Origin: Cannabis sativa
Lineage: Eukaryota; Streptophyta; Magnoliopsida; Rosales; Cannabaceae
Direction: 5' to 3'
DNA length: 64,000 bases
NCBI RefSeq assembly: GCF_029168945.1
Contig: NC_083605.1
Location: forward strand, 35,663,280-35,727,279
Shown in pieces: positions 1-12,949 of this stretch; position 1 is the first letter of the stretch; every line of letters begins with the position of its first letter. Below the pieces are notes generated by a model. It was not told the origin of the DNA. It saw nothing but the letters and a program-made list of their open reading frames with translations, and did not search any database. The position numbers and the translations under genes were made by a program.

Positions 1-257
1 GATCATCAACAAAGGAGTTTCAGCATCAAAGATTCAGAGAAAGAGATCCAGGTTCAGATATTGATAATGCTCTGCTACAGAAAGGAATCAAGGGCTAGAT
101 ATCTGAACGGAAGGAGTCATTATATTCCGCTGCACCCAATGTAAGGTTTCTTAAACTTTATATGTGTTTATTTCATCGTTTTAGAAAGTTCATATTTAGG
201 ATGTTAATAAACATACTTGTGAGTAGATCTAAGATCCTGGTAAAATAATTTCCAACA
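1..257 (+). mobile_element. Copia LTR, 3-prime end fragment (cut by window edge)
   Basis: This segment is the reverse complement of the first ~257 bases of the LTRs at 7911 and 16245 and ends with the same TTCCAACA terminus. It is therefore the tail of a plus-oriented LTR whose remainder lies left of the window. It appears to be inserted in the leader of a gypsy element, because sequence next to a gypsy PBS starts directly after it. Confidence 0.9.
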
Positions 258-439
258 GGTTTCGTGAGTGTTAACCAGATCGTCATGCAAGGTGAGATCT
301 TCTTGTTCATTCGTCATGTCTTTCCACTTACTTTCTTCAGAGAATTTCCTCCTCCTTTTTCTTTGTCTGAATGTGAATCGTGTAATGAGAAGGTCTCCTG
401 AAAAAGAAACAGTGAGAGTTCCTACAGACGGCGCCAAAC
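258..439 (-). mobile_element. Gypsy (Tat-like) leader remnant with primer binding site
   Basis: Read on the minus strand, positions 439-421 give GTTTGGCGCCGTCTGTAGG, which resembles the primer binding site typical of Tat-lineage Ty3/gypsy elements. It sits directly inside the LTR at 440-1194. The rest is untranslated leader, interrupted at 257 by the copia LTR. The internal region of the element lies off the window. The lineage is inferred from the PBS type only. Confidence 0.65.
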
Positions 440-1194
440 TGTTTTAGCCAAGAACAGTCGAATTTTTTTTATGTGAGTCCTCTCTTTTTCAGTTCCTAAT
501 CTTACCCCTTTTACGTAGTCTTTTTCTGGTTTATATAGTACATTCTATGATTGCATGGATGGCCTATTTTTTTTATCTATTCTCTTCCTGACGTGTGTCT
601 TTCTCTCTGCTCTCCCTACTTTGCCACGCGTCTAGTTATTAGGTAATCACTACTATTCTTTATCTTCTCCGAGTCCAGCTGTGTTGTGTCTCGTTCTTGG
701 AGTGTTTATCTTACCTTTTCAGTCAACGGCCTTTTTTCGACAGAACTCTTTTTAATACCTGAGGTAAATGAAAGATCGCAATGCTGATCTTTATTTTGGT
801 GCCTCTTTCCGATAGAGGCATTTGTTTGACAATTTGAACTGCTCGCGCTCTATGTTGCCTTATACTTTTTAGGAAGTGAGTCTTTTGTCGGCGAGTTAGA
901 CGGAAGACTCTCTTTCTTTAATATATCTGTCGTCTAGGTCTTGCTCTGTCGGTCTAAGACGGTAAGCTCTAATCCCTCATCTTTCTTCATCCTAATTTCC
1001 GTCAGCATCTGTATTTTTTCCTTATCGTCACAAATCAGGAGATGGTCCCTACTGGGCCGTACAGCGTTGGGCCTTTCCTTTTTTTTGTTAATTTATTTGG
1101 GTTTTGGGTTTCCGGGTATCGACTTTATTGGGCCTTTGTACTTTTATTTTATTTCATTGGGCCTTTAATTCTGTTCGTAATTTTTCCCCAAACA
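440..1194 (-). mobile_element. Gypsy-type 5-prime LTR (755 bp)
   Basis: The plus strand begins TGTTTTAGCC and ends CCCCAAACA, so both edges have the TG...CA form, and the PBS abuts the left edge. This makes it the 5-prime LTR of a minus-strand element. The right edge is sharp: repeat sequence homologous to 31690-31900 starts at 1195, so the LTR inserted into that repeat. No LTR partner is visible in the window. Confidence 0.7.
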
Positions 1195-1412
1195 GATGTT
1201 ATGACAAAACTAGTTACATTTTTGTATCTGTTCGTGTTAAAAATTGTATTAAAGTTGGTTATATTAAAAAATAAAATTATTAAAAAATGAGCTCAGGGTC
1301 CTATTTTTACCATTTTAGAAAATATAAGTTTGATTTTGTCATTTAACAAAACAGAGGGTCTAATTAATAATTTTTATAAAATACAGTGTCCAAAATGATA
1401 TTTACCCTTTCT
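1195..1412 (-). repeat. Interspersed repeat, inverted copy of 31690-31905
   Basis: Reverse-complementing this stretch gives a sequence starting GGGTAAATA that aligns along its length with 31690-31905. Shared blocks include the TTTAACAAAACA and GTTGGTTATATTAAA motifs. No coding potential is seen. The GGGTAAATA end resembles the terminus of the Mutator-type MITE at 30368, so a related MITE family is possible. Confidence 0.7.
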
Positions 1413-2860
1413 TAAATTACTATTTTAAGACTATAATATATTTATTGTTTCTAGGTTCTTTTTGAATAAGTTTAAGTTAGATTATGATTTTTTATTTTTA
1501 TTTATTCATGTCTTTCTCTTCTAATAATTTAAAACGTCAAATATACGTATATATATATATAATACACTAGGTGATTGTTACGTGCCAAGCCACGTAGTGT
1601 TAGTTTTATTTAATATTTTAGTTTTTTTATTTGAATTAATAATTAAAATAGTATAATTATTTGAACGATTTGTTTTATAAAAATAAAATATGTGTCAGTA
1701 TATTTAGTAAGTAAAATATAGTTGTGTTATAATAATGTATGTTATTAATAGTAAAATGTACATTAATCTTCTAATTGAAAAAAGTTCTATTATCTCATTT
1801 CATATCTAATAATAGCTACACAACTATATATTTATAGACTTTCACATTCTTTGCAAATTACTAATAAGCACCAATAATATTTTCATATTCTAATATTTTT
1901 TAACCTTCTCCTCTTAGTGGTAAAATTAAAAATAAAACTAAAAATAAGCACAAACATATAAGGTAAATACTAATTACAGCCCATTTTATCTTTTTTTTTA
2001 TTATTTTTTTAAGCCCAAGCCCAAAAATCTCTAAGTCAACACAATCAATCTTCTTTTATATTATCTTTTCTAAATATTTTATCTATATTTTTCTTTTTTA
2101 AAAAATAAATAAAAAAATTATTAATATTCTCCCCAGATAGGTTTGTTAGAGAGATATGTGGCTAAGATGATTTTTTTAATTTAAAAAGAGATTATTAATA
2201 TTTAAAAGATTGTTTATTTAAAAGATTGTTTAATTTTTTGGGTTTAATTATTGGGTTTATTTTTTAACGGGAGATCAAACCTAATCGTTAAATTTAACAG
2301 AATATTCTTTTATTTTTAAGTATATTCTGTTAAACCAAGAATGTTAAACCAAGAAATGCCGTTAGATAGGCACTTTTAATATATAAAGATATACTAAATA
2401 AAGATGAAAGTGAATTTCAAAAAATAAATAAGTAATTAAATAAAGATAAAAGTTTTGAAGTTTGAGAAGTTACTTCTTTTTAGCTAAAAATTATTTGTAT
2501 TCAAACTTCTAGTTTTCTTATTTCTTAGATATATATTGTCAATTATGTATAATTGTATACTTTTTTTTTTTATAATTTTCTTTTTATAATTATGATCATC
2601 CAATTACTATTTATTATTATATTAATTTTAATATTAATATTAATATTCATATTTTATTAAATTAAATTAATTAATATTAACAATATAGACAATTAAAATT
2701 TTAATTATTTTTTGGTTAAAAAATTATTTACGTTTATGACGATAATTCAATTTCTTATTATTTACCTCTTTTTTTTTTAAAAAAAAAACATATTTTTCAT
2801 AGTTCTAATGATTAATAAATACATAAATATCTAAATTTTTTATTTATTATCATTAATTGT
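1413..2860. other. AT-rich intergenic DNA, no gene seen
   Basis: Very AT-rich sequence with homopolymer runs and short TA repeats. No reading frame of interest and no RNA gene pattern were seen. A small palindrome with CACTA-like ends lies near 1563-1605. Confidence 0.6.
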
Positions 2861-2869
2861 AATTAATAT

Positions 2870-3060
2870 TCACTTTTCTTAGTTTTCTAATCTTTGACTC
2901 TCGTATATATATAAATAGGAGATGACCGATTAGAATAAGATACTAAGAAAATTCTCCTCTTCTCTATTTTTTTTTTCTCTAAATTATAATATTTTATAAT
3001 ACGTTAGCAGTACGAGTCTCTAACCAAGGTACAATAGTGTTTGTTATATCTGATCTCAAA
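2870..3060 (+). mobile_element. Possible LTR promoter remnant
   Basis: A TATA box (TATATATATAAATAG, about 2905-2919) is followed some 90 bases later by an ACGTTAGCAGTACGAGTCTC block. That block resembles the LTR/leader junction of some copia elements. Boundaries and partner LTR were not found, so this is a weak call. Confidence 0.3.
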
Positions 3061-3339
3061 TTATTTTAAAGTCATGATACGCTAAATATATATATATATA
3101 TGCATATATATACTCATCTGACTGAAATACATTCGAGCTAGCCATTTTTTATTTATTTATATTGTATGAATGAATATTTATACAATATAAATCTATGCTT
3201 ATTATTATTCCAAAAGTTGGTCGTGTGACATGGCAGGTTCCTTTGGGTGACACGTATCTCTATGGGGCCTGTGCTGATAAAAGAGCTCAGAAGCCAGTCA
3301 CTCAAGATGTTTTCCAGCCAGCAGGGATGTCGGCGAGTT
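3061..3339. other. Unassigned intergenic sequence
   Basis: TA-rich repeats near 3090-3110, then unique-looking sequence. No coding or RNA feature is supported here. Confidence 0.5.
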
Positions 3340-3882
3340 AAATGCAATGTGTTGTACAATTTCAAGACGCACACACCTGGTTAGAGGAAATGAATCTCAT
3401 ACAGGCCGGCGAAAGGGAAGACACATGTCATAAATGCAGTTGAGAACAATCTTAGTTTGAATATGTATTTAATGTCCATTCAAAAGGGAATCACGATATA
3501 TTTCTTTGATTTAAAAAAAAAAAAGAGTTGGTTCCCTAAACTAGTGGGATGATAACTCGAGGAGTTTGAATCCTATTTTGAACATCCTCTATAAATAGTA
3601 GATCAACTCTACTCAAAAAGGGATCTAAAATCATTTCTTTGAGTAAGCCTATACGTTGCTCAATTAATCATAATTTTTTTGAGAAAGAACAATCCTTTTA
3701 CTTCTCTTTTCACAAGTTAAATATAATAATAAGAGGAGTAGGCTATTACTAGAACATTGGGGTTGAACCTCTATAACATCTGGTGTTCTTTATTTTATGT
3801 CGTTTACATTTCTCTAAAACTTATAAACATCTTGTCGCTTTAGAGACTCAGCGTCATTAACCAAAAGCGAGGTTAATATTTT
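3340..3882 (+). mobile_element. Gypsy LTR remnant (approximate left edge)
   Basis: A TATA box (TATAAATAG) lies at 3590-3598. About 290 bases downstream is a TTTTGGTACTTTCATTGAGAG block at 3881 onward, which matches the junction where Tat-type gypsy LTRs end and the gag leader begins. The left boundary is uncertain because no second LTR is present. Confidence 0.45.
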
Positions 3883-5015
3883 GGTACTTTCATTGAGAGT
3901 TGAGGACTCAAGAGCACAATTTTTCTAGTTTGTTCAATGAAAGCAAATGGTTGTAAAAACTCGAAGAACTCAACCACCGACCCAGTAGACCCAATGGCCA
4001 CTGATCAAATTGCCCAGAATTATTCCAATTAGAGGAATCCTTCTATGGTTGATCCGAGCACCCAGAACACTTGCACTGATGGTGTGGGGGAAAATGGTCC
4101 AGGTTCTCGAGTACCACCAAATGGAACCCAAGTGACAATCGACGATGATGTAAAGCTCCAAAATTTGAGGGAGGTAGTGGCTTAAATTCAAAGCCACACG
4201 AACACGTTACATCACGATCAGGCTGATACTCGAGCATCCTTGAACGAGGCTTTTGTGCAACAAAAAAGGCCTTTCCAAGAGTGGATGGACAAACAAGCGG
4301 AGAGTGTAAGGGCCCAGCAAGAGGCGATCAACCACTGATCACGCAAAACCACGATGTTGATAAGGTAATTTAATCAGGGCATTGGGCAGAAATTGTAAGA
4401 AGCTATTCCTTTCATTAGGGATCCTGTTTGAGGGAAAGAAACATATGTTATGCCCAGGAATAACCACGAGTCGATAGTTCTAATGACCCACACCCAAAAC
4501 TCCTTGCATGTTTGACCATCCAATCTCAGGCAACATGTAAATGTAGGCCCAACAGTAGACAGGCAAGGATTGCCTAAGCAAAATAATGGGCAAAATGGTC
4601 AAAACTACCGTCCCTAAGTGGGAACACCCAACCAGTAGAACATAGGGTTTCAAGACCCTATAGCCATTTATGATCAAAATAGGCAGGTTTAGTATTTTCA
4701 GTACGTTCCATACACAGCCCCGCATCAGGGCCAAGCCGAAATTGCTCGTATTCAAACACTTTCAAGTAACAACGATGATGGAGCAGATAGTGTAACCCGT
4801 GCCCAAAGGCAGAGAGATCGACGTGCTCGGAGGAAGTTCTACCAGTTCCACTAGTAAATACTGAAAATGCAAGAAGGCCTCCAGGGTACTTAGTATTTGG
4901 GAGGATAGGGACCTAACCTGTCGACCTCAGGCACACATTGAATCAACGGAGGGAGCAGAGAACTGGAGTAATCCCTCCAAACGTATAACCTATTAATGTG
5001 GACAATTATGCACCG
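3883..5015 (+). pseudogene. Gypsy gag N-terminal remnant
   Basis: Conceptual translation in shifting plus-strand frames gives a hydrophilic, Gln/Asn-rich sequence. It includes AFVQQKRPFQEWMDKQ near 4243-4290 and a basic tail RAQRQRDRRARRKFYQF near 4800-4850. This composition is typical of the start of Tat-like gag. Stop codons (for example near 4035 and 4180) and frame changes show it is dead. It joins antisense Mutator transposase sequence at about 5020. No protease or pol follows. Confidence 0.5.
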
Positions 5016-5024
5016 GCCAAAGCT

Positions 5025-7660
5025 CTAACCATCTAGCCCTATTAATGGCATGTAACCTCTGTAGAACCCTTCTTTGCATGCTTGTAGACAAATGTAACAT
5101 CTCTGAAATATTCTTTTCCCACCTCTTAACTCTATTTAAATCTTGGCTATACTTCTTGGGGCTATCTTCAAAATTTGTTTAAAGTAATCCTCCTATATGG
5201 CATACTATTCTGCTACAGACCCTTCAAGTTCTCCCGTTGCATTTGTTCTGGCTCTATAAAACTGCCATGAAGTGACTTCAGAATACTTAGTGTCCTTTTT
5301 CATTTCAGCAAAAGATTTATAGTCCATGTAAGGTGTAACCTAAACTGATCCAGGAAGCTTTTAGTTAACCTGATCACATCTATATCTCTAAAATAAAAAT
5401 TAATGAACATTCCTTTCAGTATGACTAAAAACACATAAAATCTAATACAACTTTTTAGCATATAAATAAAAGATCTCAAGTACCTGTTATCCAAGACAAT
5501 GCCACACTTGTGGCCAATTTCACTTATTAAAGTGATCTTAAATGTCAACCTATCTGGTTGGACATGTGCATTTATCATTCATGGGTACCCCTCTGCCATG
5601 TACTTATCTCTGAACTTCTGTTTATCATTGTGAATTAGAATATACTCCTTATTTGTGTGTATGAAATGCTCCTTCAATGCAGCCTTCAATATTTTGATAC
5701 TACCAAACTCCATACTCAAGTCAAACTTGAAATCATCAGTCTTTTTTTGGGGATTAAATTCCAACTTTGAGGTATGATCACCATCTTCATCATCACTGTG
5801 AACACTGCGTAGTTCATCACTTGATTCTAACCCATCATTGCCATCATCATTGGCAACATGTATCTCACTTACCTGGTTCCACCATTTGCTTGGACCTGAT
5901 GGTCCAACATGGTCCCTTTCCCCTTGTAATGCTGGATTAAACTCCTCTTCCATAAATTAAAAGTCCCTTTCCCCCTGTACTTTAATTTCTATTTGTGGTT
6001 GGGGTTGGGACTATGTTTCAATTTTTGTTTGTGGCTGGGGTTAGTGTTGGGGTTATGTTTCAATTTCTATTTCTGGTTGGGGTTGGGGATCTGTTTCAAT
6101 TTCTGTTTAGGATTGGGACTCTATTTCAGCTTCTGGTTGGGGCTGAGATAGGGGATCCATGTCAAAATCAGTGTCAAGTGCAAAATCTGTTTGGGGTTGA
6201 GATAGGTGATTTATTTCAAAATTAGTGTCAAGTGTAGTTTCCATTTTAGGTTGTATTTTAGGTAGTGTTTCAAGTTGTGTTTCAAGTAGTATTTTAGGTT
6301 GTGTTTCAGGCAATGTGTCGTGAATGACATCTGCCATAGGGGGTACTAGGTGCTTGTGTTTGAGGATGTGTGTCATTAATGGCATCTACCACCAAGGGTG
6401 TACAAGGTGGTTTTGTTTGAGTTTGAGACTTTCTCATCCTCCTAAGTCTCAACCTCTTAGCTCTTGGAGTTTCCTCTACAGGTTCTTTGCATCCAAGCAC
6501 CACAACATCAAGGGATTAAGGTTCAGGTGGTTGTCCATTCAATTCAGTTTCTTCTTTAGGTTCTTGGCATCCAAGCACCACAACATCAGGGAATTGTGGT
6601 TCTATTTCAAGTGGTATCTGGAATGTTTGACAAAGTGCAACTAGAATTAACAATGTGCAAATCAAATTGAAAACTAAAATAAAAATTAACAAAGTGGAAA
6701 TCAAATTGAAAACTGAAAAAAAATTACACTAAACCTTAAACGATCCAAAAACATTTACCTCTTCATTTGTGAGATCAGATACATCATCACTGTTATTATC
6801 ATCATACCCAAACAATTCATTTGCCTAAACAATGTAATCTTCCATATATGGAGGAATATAATAATCAAGGTCCTCTTCAACCTCATTTGAATCCACCTCA
6901 TTTGGCTCTGAATTAAATGAGGAACTAATAGCAACTGGTTTTTGTAATTCTTTTCAAATCACCTCTTTTATTGTAACTGCATTCATAAACTCAACCTACT
7001 TGAGAAAGAAATTATAAAATTTATCATCCACATTGACATGCCCTGGGGGATTCACAACAATATCAGCAACACAAGTACACTCTTCAAGCAGCTCTTCAAT
7101 TTTACACTTCTCCTGTCTTGAAGATTGCTCTCCTTTCTACATCTCCACAACTTCAGCATCCTCTTTCCACTCCAATGCTAATTGTGGATCTGGTAGCACC
7201 AAATACACATTAGCCTCTGCATAATTTCTACCTACCAAATGAGGACAATAACAACCATAAATCATCTTAATCTCAAGTATGACAACAAACAACTAACATA
7301 TGTAAAAAAAATTAAAATTATACCTGTCAAATCCTCCAACATAAGTTGAATTGTAGCATTGTTTACAACCATTAAACCCATGTTCAAATGCTTCCCATAA
7401 GGCTTGTATAGGAAACTAAAAGGAAACCTATATTGAAGGCTTCTTGCCATGTCCTTCAAATCCAGTCTAATAAAAGCTTCAAATTTACAGTTATTAAAAT
7501 ACTCCCAAGACCCTCCCTCATATCTTTTATTTTCAAATGGAGAAAACCATGTTCCCCCATGCATAAGCTTAACTGTAAATTCACCCTTTTCATTCTCTAG
7601 AAGAATAATAACAAGCTATAATGACACTGAACATAAAAAGGCAAACCTAAAAGTTAATTG
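5025..7660 (-). pseudogene. Broken Mutator-like (MULE) transposase gene, N-terminal half
   Basis: This is a DDE transposase of the MuDR type that would act on Mutator TIRs. Read right to left, the first part (7564-7262) starts MHGGTWFSPFENKRYEGGSWEYF, matching the plant MULE N-terminal PB1-like region. It is followed by an acidic, Gln/Thr-rich repeated linker (about 6700-6000). A MuDR zinc-binding-type domain (about 5760-5480) has the blocks NDKQKFRDKYMAEGYP and GHKCGIVLDN, then an intron donor near 5480. The catalytic region then begins (CKEGFYRGYMPLIGLDG near 5065-5020) and stops at its first Asp, where gypsy gag sequence joins. Stops and frameshifts are frequent. No catalytic core or C-terminus remains, so the gene is inactive. 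Confidence 0.75.
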
Positions 7661-7905
7661 GAACAAGCTAGGCAAAACCCCCAAACAAATAACCCCTTCG
7701 CAAATAGAGAGAAAAAAAAAACCCATCCCCCATGTGCAAATTAACACATTTTGGTCAACTTTAAGCATGTGAAATATCAAAAGCATATACCACACTAATT
7801 AAGACAATACCCTCGACAATGAGAAAAGATTCTTCTTTTCCTCAGAAATTTGTTTTTTACTCAATATTCAAACCACCTTTAATGCTCATTTAACTATTTG
7901 ACCTA
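7661..7905 (-). other. Upstream (5-prime) part of the broken MULE, split by the copia insertion
   Basis: Non-coding sequence just upstream of the transposase start. The same region would continue at 18138 once the copia element and one copy of its ACCCA duplication are removed. No ORF is supported. Confidence 0.45.
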
Positions 7906-7910
7906 ACCCA
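7906..7910. repeat. Target-site duplication ACCCA (left)
   Basis: The five bases before the left LTR are identical to 18133-18137 after the right LTR. A 5-bp duplication is normal for copia integrase. Confidence 0.9.
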
Positions 7911-9800
7911 TGTTGGAAATTATTTTACCAGGATCTTAGATCTACTCACAAGTATGTTTATTAACATCCTAAATATGAACTTTCTAAAACGATAAAATAA
8001 ACACATATAAAGTTTAGGAAACCTTACATTGGGTGCAGCGGAATATAATGACTCCTTCCGTTCAGATATCTAGCCCTTGATTCCTTTCTGTAGCAGAGCA
8101 TTATCAATATCTGAACCTGGATCTCTTTCTCTGAATCTTTGATGTTGAATCTCCTTTGCTGATGATCTTTCTTCACGATCTTCCTCACTATGATTGAGGT
8201 ATTGCTTGATGTGTGTGGGCACTACTCTAATCACTAAGGATTTCGAAATTCAAAGGAAGAAGAGAGAGAGTGGTCAGCTAAAGATAGGGAGAGAGAAGGC
8301 TCAGTTTTTTCTGATTCAGAAAGTCTGAAGAAAAGTGTTATTTTTCTGAAGCCTTCACTATCTATTTATAGCATTCCACTAGGGTTAGGATTGAATTATA
8401 TGGCATTAAAATAATGAAAAAATCAATTTAAAATAGCTACAAAGGTGGCCGGCCAAGCATTAGTGGATTGGGCCTTGGGTTTTGCAATTTTGCAATTTTA
8501 ACACCTTTTGTATCTGATTTTCTCAAAAATGCCAATTTCCTAATTCAACCATTTAAATGTCAATTCTAACTATTTAATAACTATAAATAATTATTAAATA
8601 ATATTGTCATTTATCATATTTATTAATTGAACCATACAAAGTACCATAATTAACAAATATGCCCCTATAAACTCTTTCTTTATAATTTCGCCCTTACTTA
8701 GTGAAAAATTCACAAATAGACATAGTCTAATTTGAGAATTATAATTGATTAATCAAAATCAATTAAATGAGTCTTACAAGCAATATTATCTCAACTAGTG
8801 GGGGGACCATGGGTCTATATAACCGAGCTTCCAATAAGTAGATCAAGAATTTAGGACTAAAATTCACTGACTTATTAATTCTTCGTTGAATCCACGCATA
8901 GAACTTAGAATTGCACTCTCAGTATATAGAATGCTCTATATGTTCCACCATATAGAAACATCATTAGTTATCCATTGTTATAATCCTAATGTGATCAATG
9001 ATCCTCTATATGAATGATCTACACTGTAAAGGGATTAAATTACCGTTACACCCTACAATGTATTTATTCCTTAAAACACTTGACCCCGTATAAATGATAT
9101 TTCAGCTTATGTGAAATGAGTACTCCACCATTTATGTTCGTTTGGTCAAGCTCGAAGGAGATCATCCTTTGCTTACTATTCGCCAGATAGAAGCTATAGA
9201 TTCCATGTTTATGATAGCGCTCCCACTCAATTGCACTACCGTGTTCCCAAAATGTACGTATCACCCTGAACTAAAAGTAGGCTTAACTAACAAATCAAAG
9301 AACACGAATAGTCTTTCAAGATTGAGCCTAATCATAACAGGATTAAGAACATTTGATCTAGGATCAACTAGGCGATATTGACTTGAATAGATATTACGGT
9401 AAGTTTAATTAAATCTAAGTCAAAGTTCAATATCGGTCCCTTCCGATGCATACTCCATGCATCCAACCTGAGCTTTACTTTAACCAATGCTCTGGAAAGA
9501 ACATAGCACTTCTCCAAATGCAAGTAAACTCTGTTGTAGATTATCATATCGCAAAACCCTGTGTCTGATAAATCTAGGAAACTTTATTCACATAGTCATG
9601 TTTACTTTCCAATGTGTTGACGGCACAATAAAAAGGATCAAGTATGTGAAAAGGGTTTCAGATGAATTTATACATTATGTACATATAATCATGAAATAAA
9701 TCATGTGAACCATGCAACATTAAATGTTATTTCTGATCTATATTAATAAGTAAATCTGATTATATTGAAATGAGTTTTATTTAGGGCATAAAACCCAACA
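7911..9800 (-). repeat. Copia 3-prime LTR (1890 bp)
   Basis: The plus strand runs TGTTGGAAAT...AAACCCAACA, a TG...CA LTR. It is nearly identical to 16245-18132. It also matches the fragments at 1-257 and 62579-64000 in the opposite orientation, and more distantly those at 28896 and 51717. Short frames of 60-80 codons inside it recur in every copy only because the LTR recurs; they are not genes. Confidence 0.95.
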
Positions 9801-9810
9801 AACTCCCACT
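9801..9810 (-). other. Polypurine tract of the copia element
   Basis: On the minus strand this reads AGTGGGAGTT immediately before the LTR start TGTTGGG. It is the usual copia plus-strand primer site and confirms the minus orientation. Confidence 0.85.
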
Positions 9811-11500
9811 TGCACTAATATAAAACAAAAAGTGTGTTTCAAATAATCTCAACACCTTGATATACAAATCAAGTGTAGTAGTAGTAAACTCCTCGTAATA
9901 GGATCTGAAAGGTTGAATTAACCACAACCTTTTCTCCACCATTACTCTTCCTTTAATCACAAAATCATTGATAATGTGAAATTTCTCTCTATATGTCTAC
10001 TCTCTTGGGATACTGGATTCTATATCTTTGGCAACTACATTTGGTTAATCAGGAAATTAACACTAGTAGTATAAGGCAATTTGGAATGATGCCAAAAATG
10101 TATAGAACTTTCCTTAGACTGAATAAGTACCTTTCCTGCAACTTTAACATTCAGTCCCTATCTGGTAGACCTAGAGAATTCAGATAGGTTTTTACGCTTC
10201 TCCAAAATCACTATTCCACCCCCAGAGTAACCACCATCTTATCAGAAAGATTTACTAGCACAAAGGCAAATTTCGAAATCTGATATGGTGTAGTCTAAGA
10301 GTTTTAAACACACCCTTATAGACTAACATATAGTTCCTCTTCTTAATCTTAAGATTTACTTGATTGTCTTCCAATGTTCTTCTCCTGGATTAATCTGATA
10401 CCTACTCATTACTCCCACTCAACAGCAGGTGTCTGGTCTAAGGCATACAAAAGCATATCTAAGACCTCTCACTGTTGATATAAGAAAATCTTTCATGGCT
10501 TTATCTTTTCTGGAATAGTTGAAACTTTTCCTTAGATAAATAAAATCTATGTTTAAGAAGTTGTGAAGCTTCTATGGATTGCCATTAGAAAGAAAATGCT
10601 TCAGCATCTCACTAAAGTAAGTTGCTTGCATTAGAGTAAGTAATTACCAGGTATACCACAAGCCATAGGTTTAGATAAACTCAAACCTATAATACTAGGA
10701 ACAGGAGGTTTTGTTAAGTCCATTGAATAGACTTATTAACTAAAATTTCCTTTTATGTCCTTATAATAGAAAACTTTAGGTTACTCCATGTGAATGGATT
10801 AAACCATAGTTCTATTGGCTTTTCTTCTTAGTTTCTTATCTTAACAATCCATTACTTGTTTAAACTCACAATGGATTTTAATCACTAGTGTCTCCCAAGT
10901 CATAAGAAGGTGAGTTCCTAGAAACTCTCCCACTACGACAAGGCACCGTGAATTATGTCGAAGAAAACTAAATGGTATTGATCTCTTCGGTTGTGACAAG
11001 ACAACAGAGGCAGTGGGATCATCATATGTTATATAAGATGATAGAACACTTTTGGAATCAAGAAAAATATCTCCTTTATTTGCTACTTGTTTTCAGACTT
11101 AGTCATTATCTTAGAAAAGTAGTATTTGTTTGAACAAACACTTTCTTATCTATTGACAATGGGATGGTCCACCCCTAATCACTTAGAACAGCTAACAAAC
11201 CATGGCTAACAGTTCTAGCTTTTCTTAAGATTTTGATTAGGTCATCCATGAATCTAGTAATGATTTACTTTAAGTACCCAACCATTACATCATTCTGAAA
11301 TTGTATTACCATAGAAGGATTTAGGCAACGACTAGTAACTAATCATCAATATGCAACTCGAAATTTCTGGGGAGGTAAGTTTGGATATAATTCAAAAATC
11401 AATTTAATGATCTTTGAACTGCATATCTACTAACTATTTCTCCACCCCTATCAGTTCGCAAGATCTTTAACCACTTACCTTAATGGTTTTAACCATTGCT
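9811..11500 (-). pseudogene. Degenerate copia pol (RNase H and integrase scraps)
   Basis: Minus-strand translation gives ILRTDRGGE at about 11475-11430, the copia integrase block around the second catalytic Asp. Around 10480-10290 it gives GLRYAFVCLRPD and VMSRYQINPGEEHWKTIK, the start of copia RNase H. Stops and frameshifts lie between them. Only about 1 kb separates the two blocks, so most of the reverse transcriptase is deleted or unrecognisable. No gag or protease was found. The same RNase H scrap recurs on the plus strand near 50360-50600. Confidence 0.7.
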
Positions 11501-12604
11501 AGAAATTAATGAAATTTTTCAAACATTTCAAATTTCTTGCTAAAAGGTATAATCTAGAGTTATCGTTTTAAGAATACAACGAAAAACTCATATCCACCCC
11601 TGAATGTACATCCATCTGCGGATGAAATGAACTACTTTCAGTGGATATAGGCATATTAACTCTTTGCAGAGATTGATCTTGTCAAATCCACTATGAACAA
11701 GATACAAATGCCATAGATTAAAAAAAATGGTAGTGTCTATGATGACATAGGTTTAGTTACATCAAAGAGTTCTTAGAATACTGCAAGTGGATCCTGGTCA
11801 CAGAATACCTAACTCATATTCCATACAGTTTGAATCCATTAATAGAAGATGGATATTAAACACTTGAGAAAGTGTAACTGTATTGTATTCTGGAATTATA
11901 AATATAAGAAAATTTCTGTTTGGATTCTAAAATTAAAGTCAAAGACTTAAATTCAACCAAATATAATGAGTAATTCTTTCTTGGACCACCACTACTATTT
12001 AAACTCTAAGTCAGATTTGCCCATACAAGTAGGAGATTTCTAAGATTGAGGATTTATATCAATTGGGAATAGAATTTCGGGATTATAATCATATGCGTCA
12101 TATAAAATGACATGAAATGATTTATAGACCATTCATCCAATGATATGTTTTTAAAGCTAATTCGAAATGAATAAGCTAAGAGGAATTAGGATAATTTCGT
12201 TTAAAATAAGAATTCAACGATGCTTCGATTAGCGAAAGTCAAAGTAATCTTATTTATACAATCTTCTTGTTTCATATCGTAAAAATACTAGTCTAAGGTG
12301 TCATCAATTGATGAACAGCTAGATGTCGCATATACAATATTTATCTTTCGAGATCTAACACTATTATGCATGTCTAATGGTGAAAATCCACTAGGGATTT
12401 ATCTCATTAGATAAACAAGCCAAGTTAGACCAACAATGAAGATTCGAAATTAAACTACAACTTAATAGCAGAAAATAACATGGTTCAATATAAATTCATA
12501 CACAATTCAGAAATTATAAGCATATAGCAAGTAGGAATGAAAAGTGAAAATACTAAAACTTATAATCCTAAATAATTTCCAAGGTTTTCAACAAACTGAT
12601 ATCA
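11501..12604 (-). other. Copia interior, no readable domain
   Basis: AT-rich sequence with stops in all frames. In a full element this would hold gag, protease or integrase, but nothing can be recognised by eye. Confidence 0.5.
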
Positions 12605-12606
12605 GT

Positions 12607-12741
12607 GTCCCGTTTAGGCGAGAGTCAAAGCTACCATTCATTGAATAGAGTTGTCAGCTCGTCTAAAATGTTAAACATTCTAGCAACCTTTTATTCGATC
12701 AAGATTGGAATTCAGCGTTGTCCCGTTTAGGCGAGAGTCAA
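12607..12741. repeat. Direct repeat of a 22-bp GC-rich motif inside the copia element
   Basis: GTCCCGTTTAGGCGAGAGTC plus two further bases occurs at 12607-12628 and exactly again at 12720-12741, 113 bp apart. A degraded version lies near 12220. These are islands of higher GC in an AT-rich interior. Their role is unknown. Confidence 0.8.
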
Positions 12742-12949
12742 GGCAATTCTATCTTATGAGCTTCCACCATTGTTTCATAATTTGCAAGTCAAGTATGGTC
12801 GGCACCATTAGGGTGATCCATACCATACAAAACACTTACAAACTACTTATCATGCGAGGTTAAACGGTGCGAAATTGCTAATGAACGTTCCTCCATTAGG
12901 GAGGATTACTCACTAAAACAAACGCGGTGTAAAACCCACAATGGAGATC

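Noticed and set aside
9064..9381. Overlapping ORFs of 66-79 codons repeated near 17.4-17.7 kb and 63.0-63.3 kb
   Set aside because: They lie within copia LTRs and recur only because the LTR recurs. They occur on both strands at once and show no known domain.
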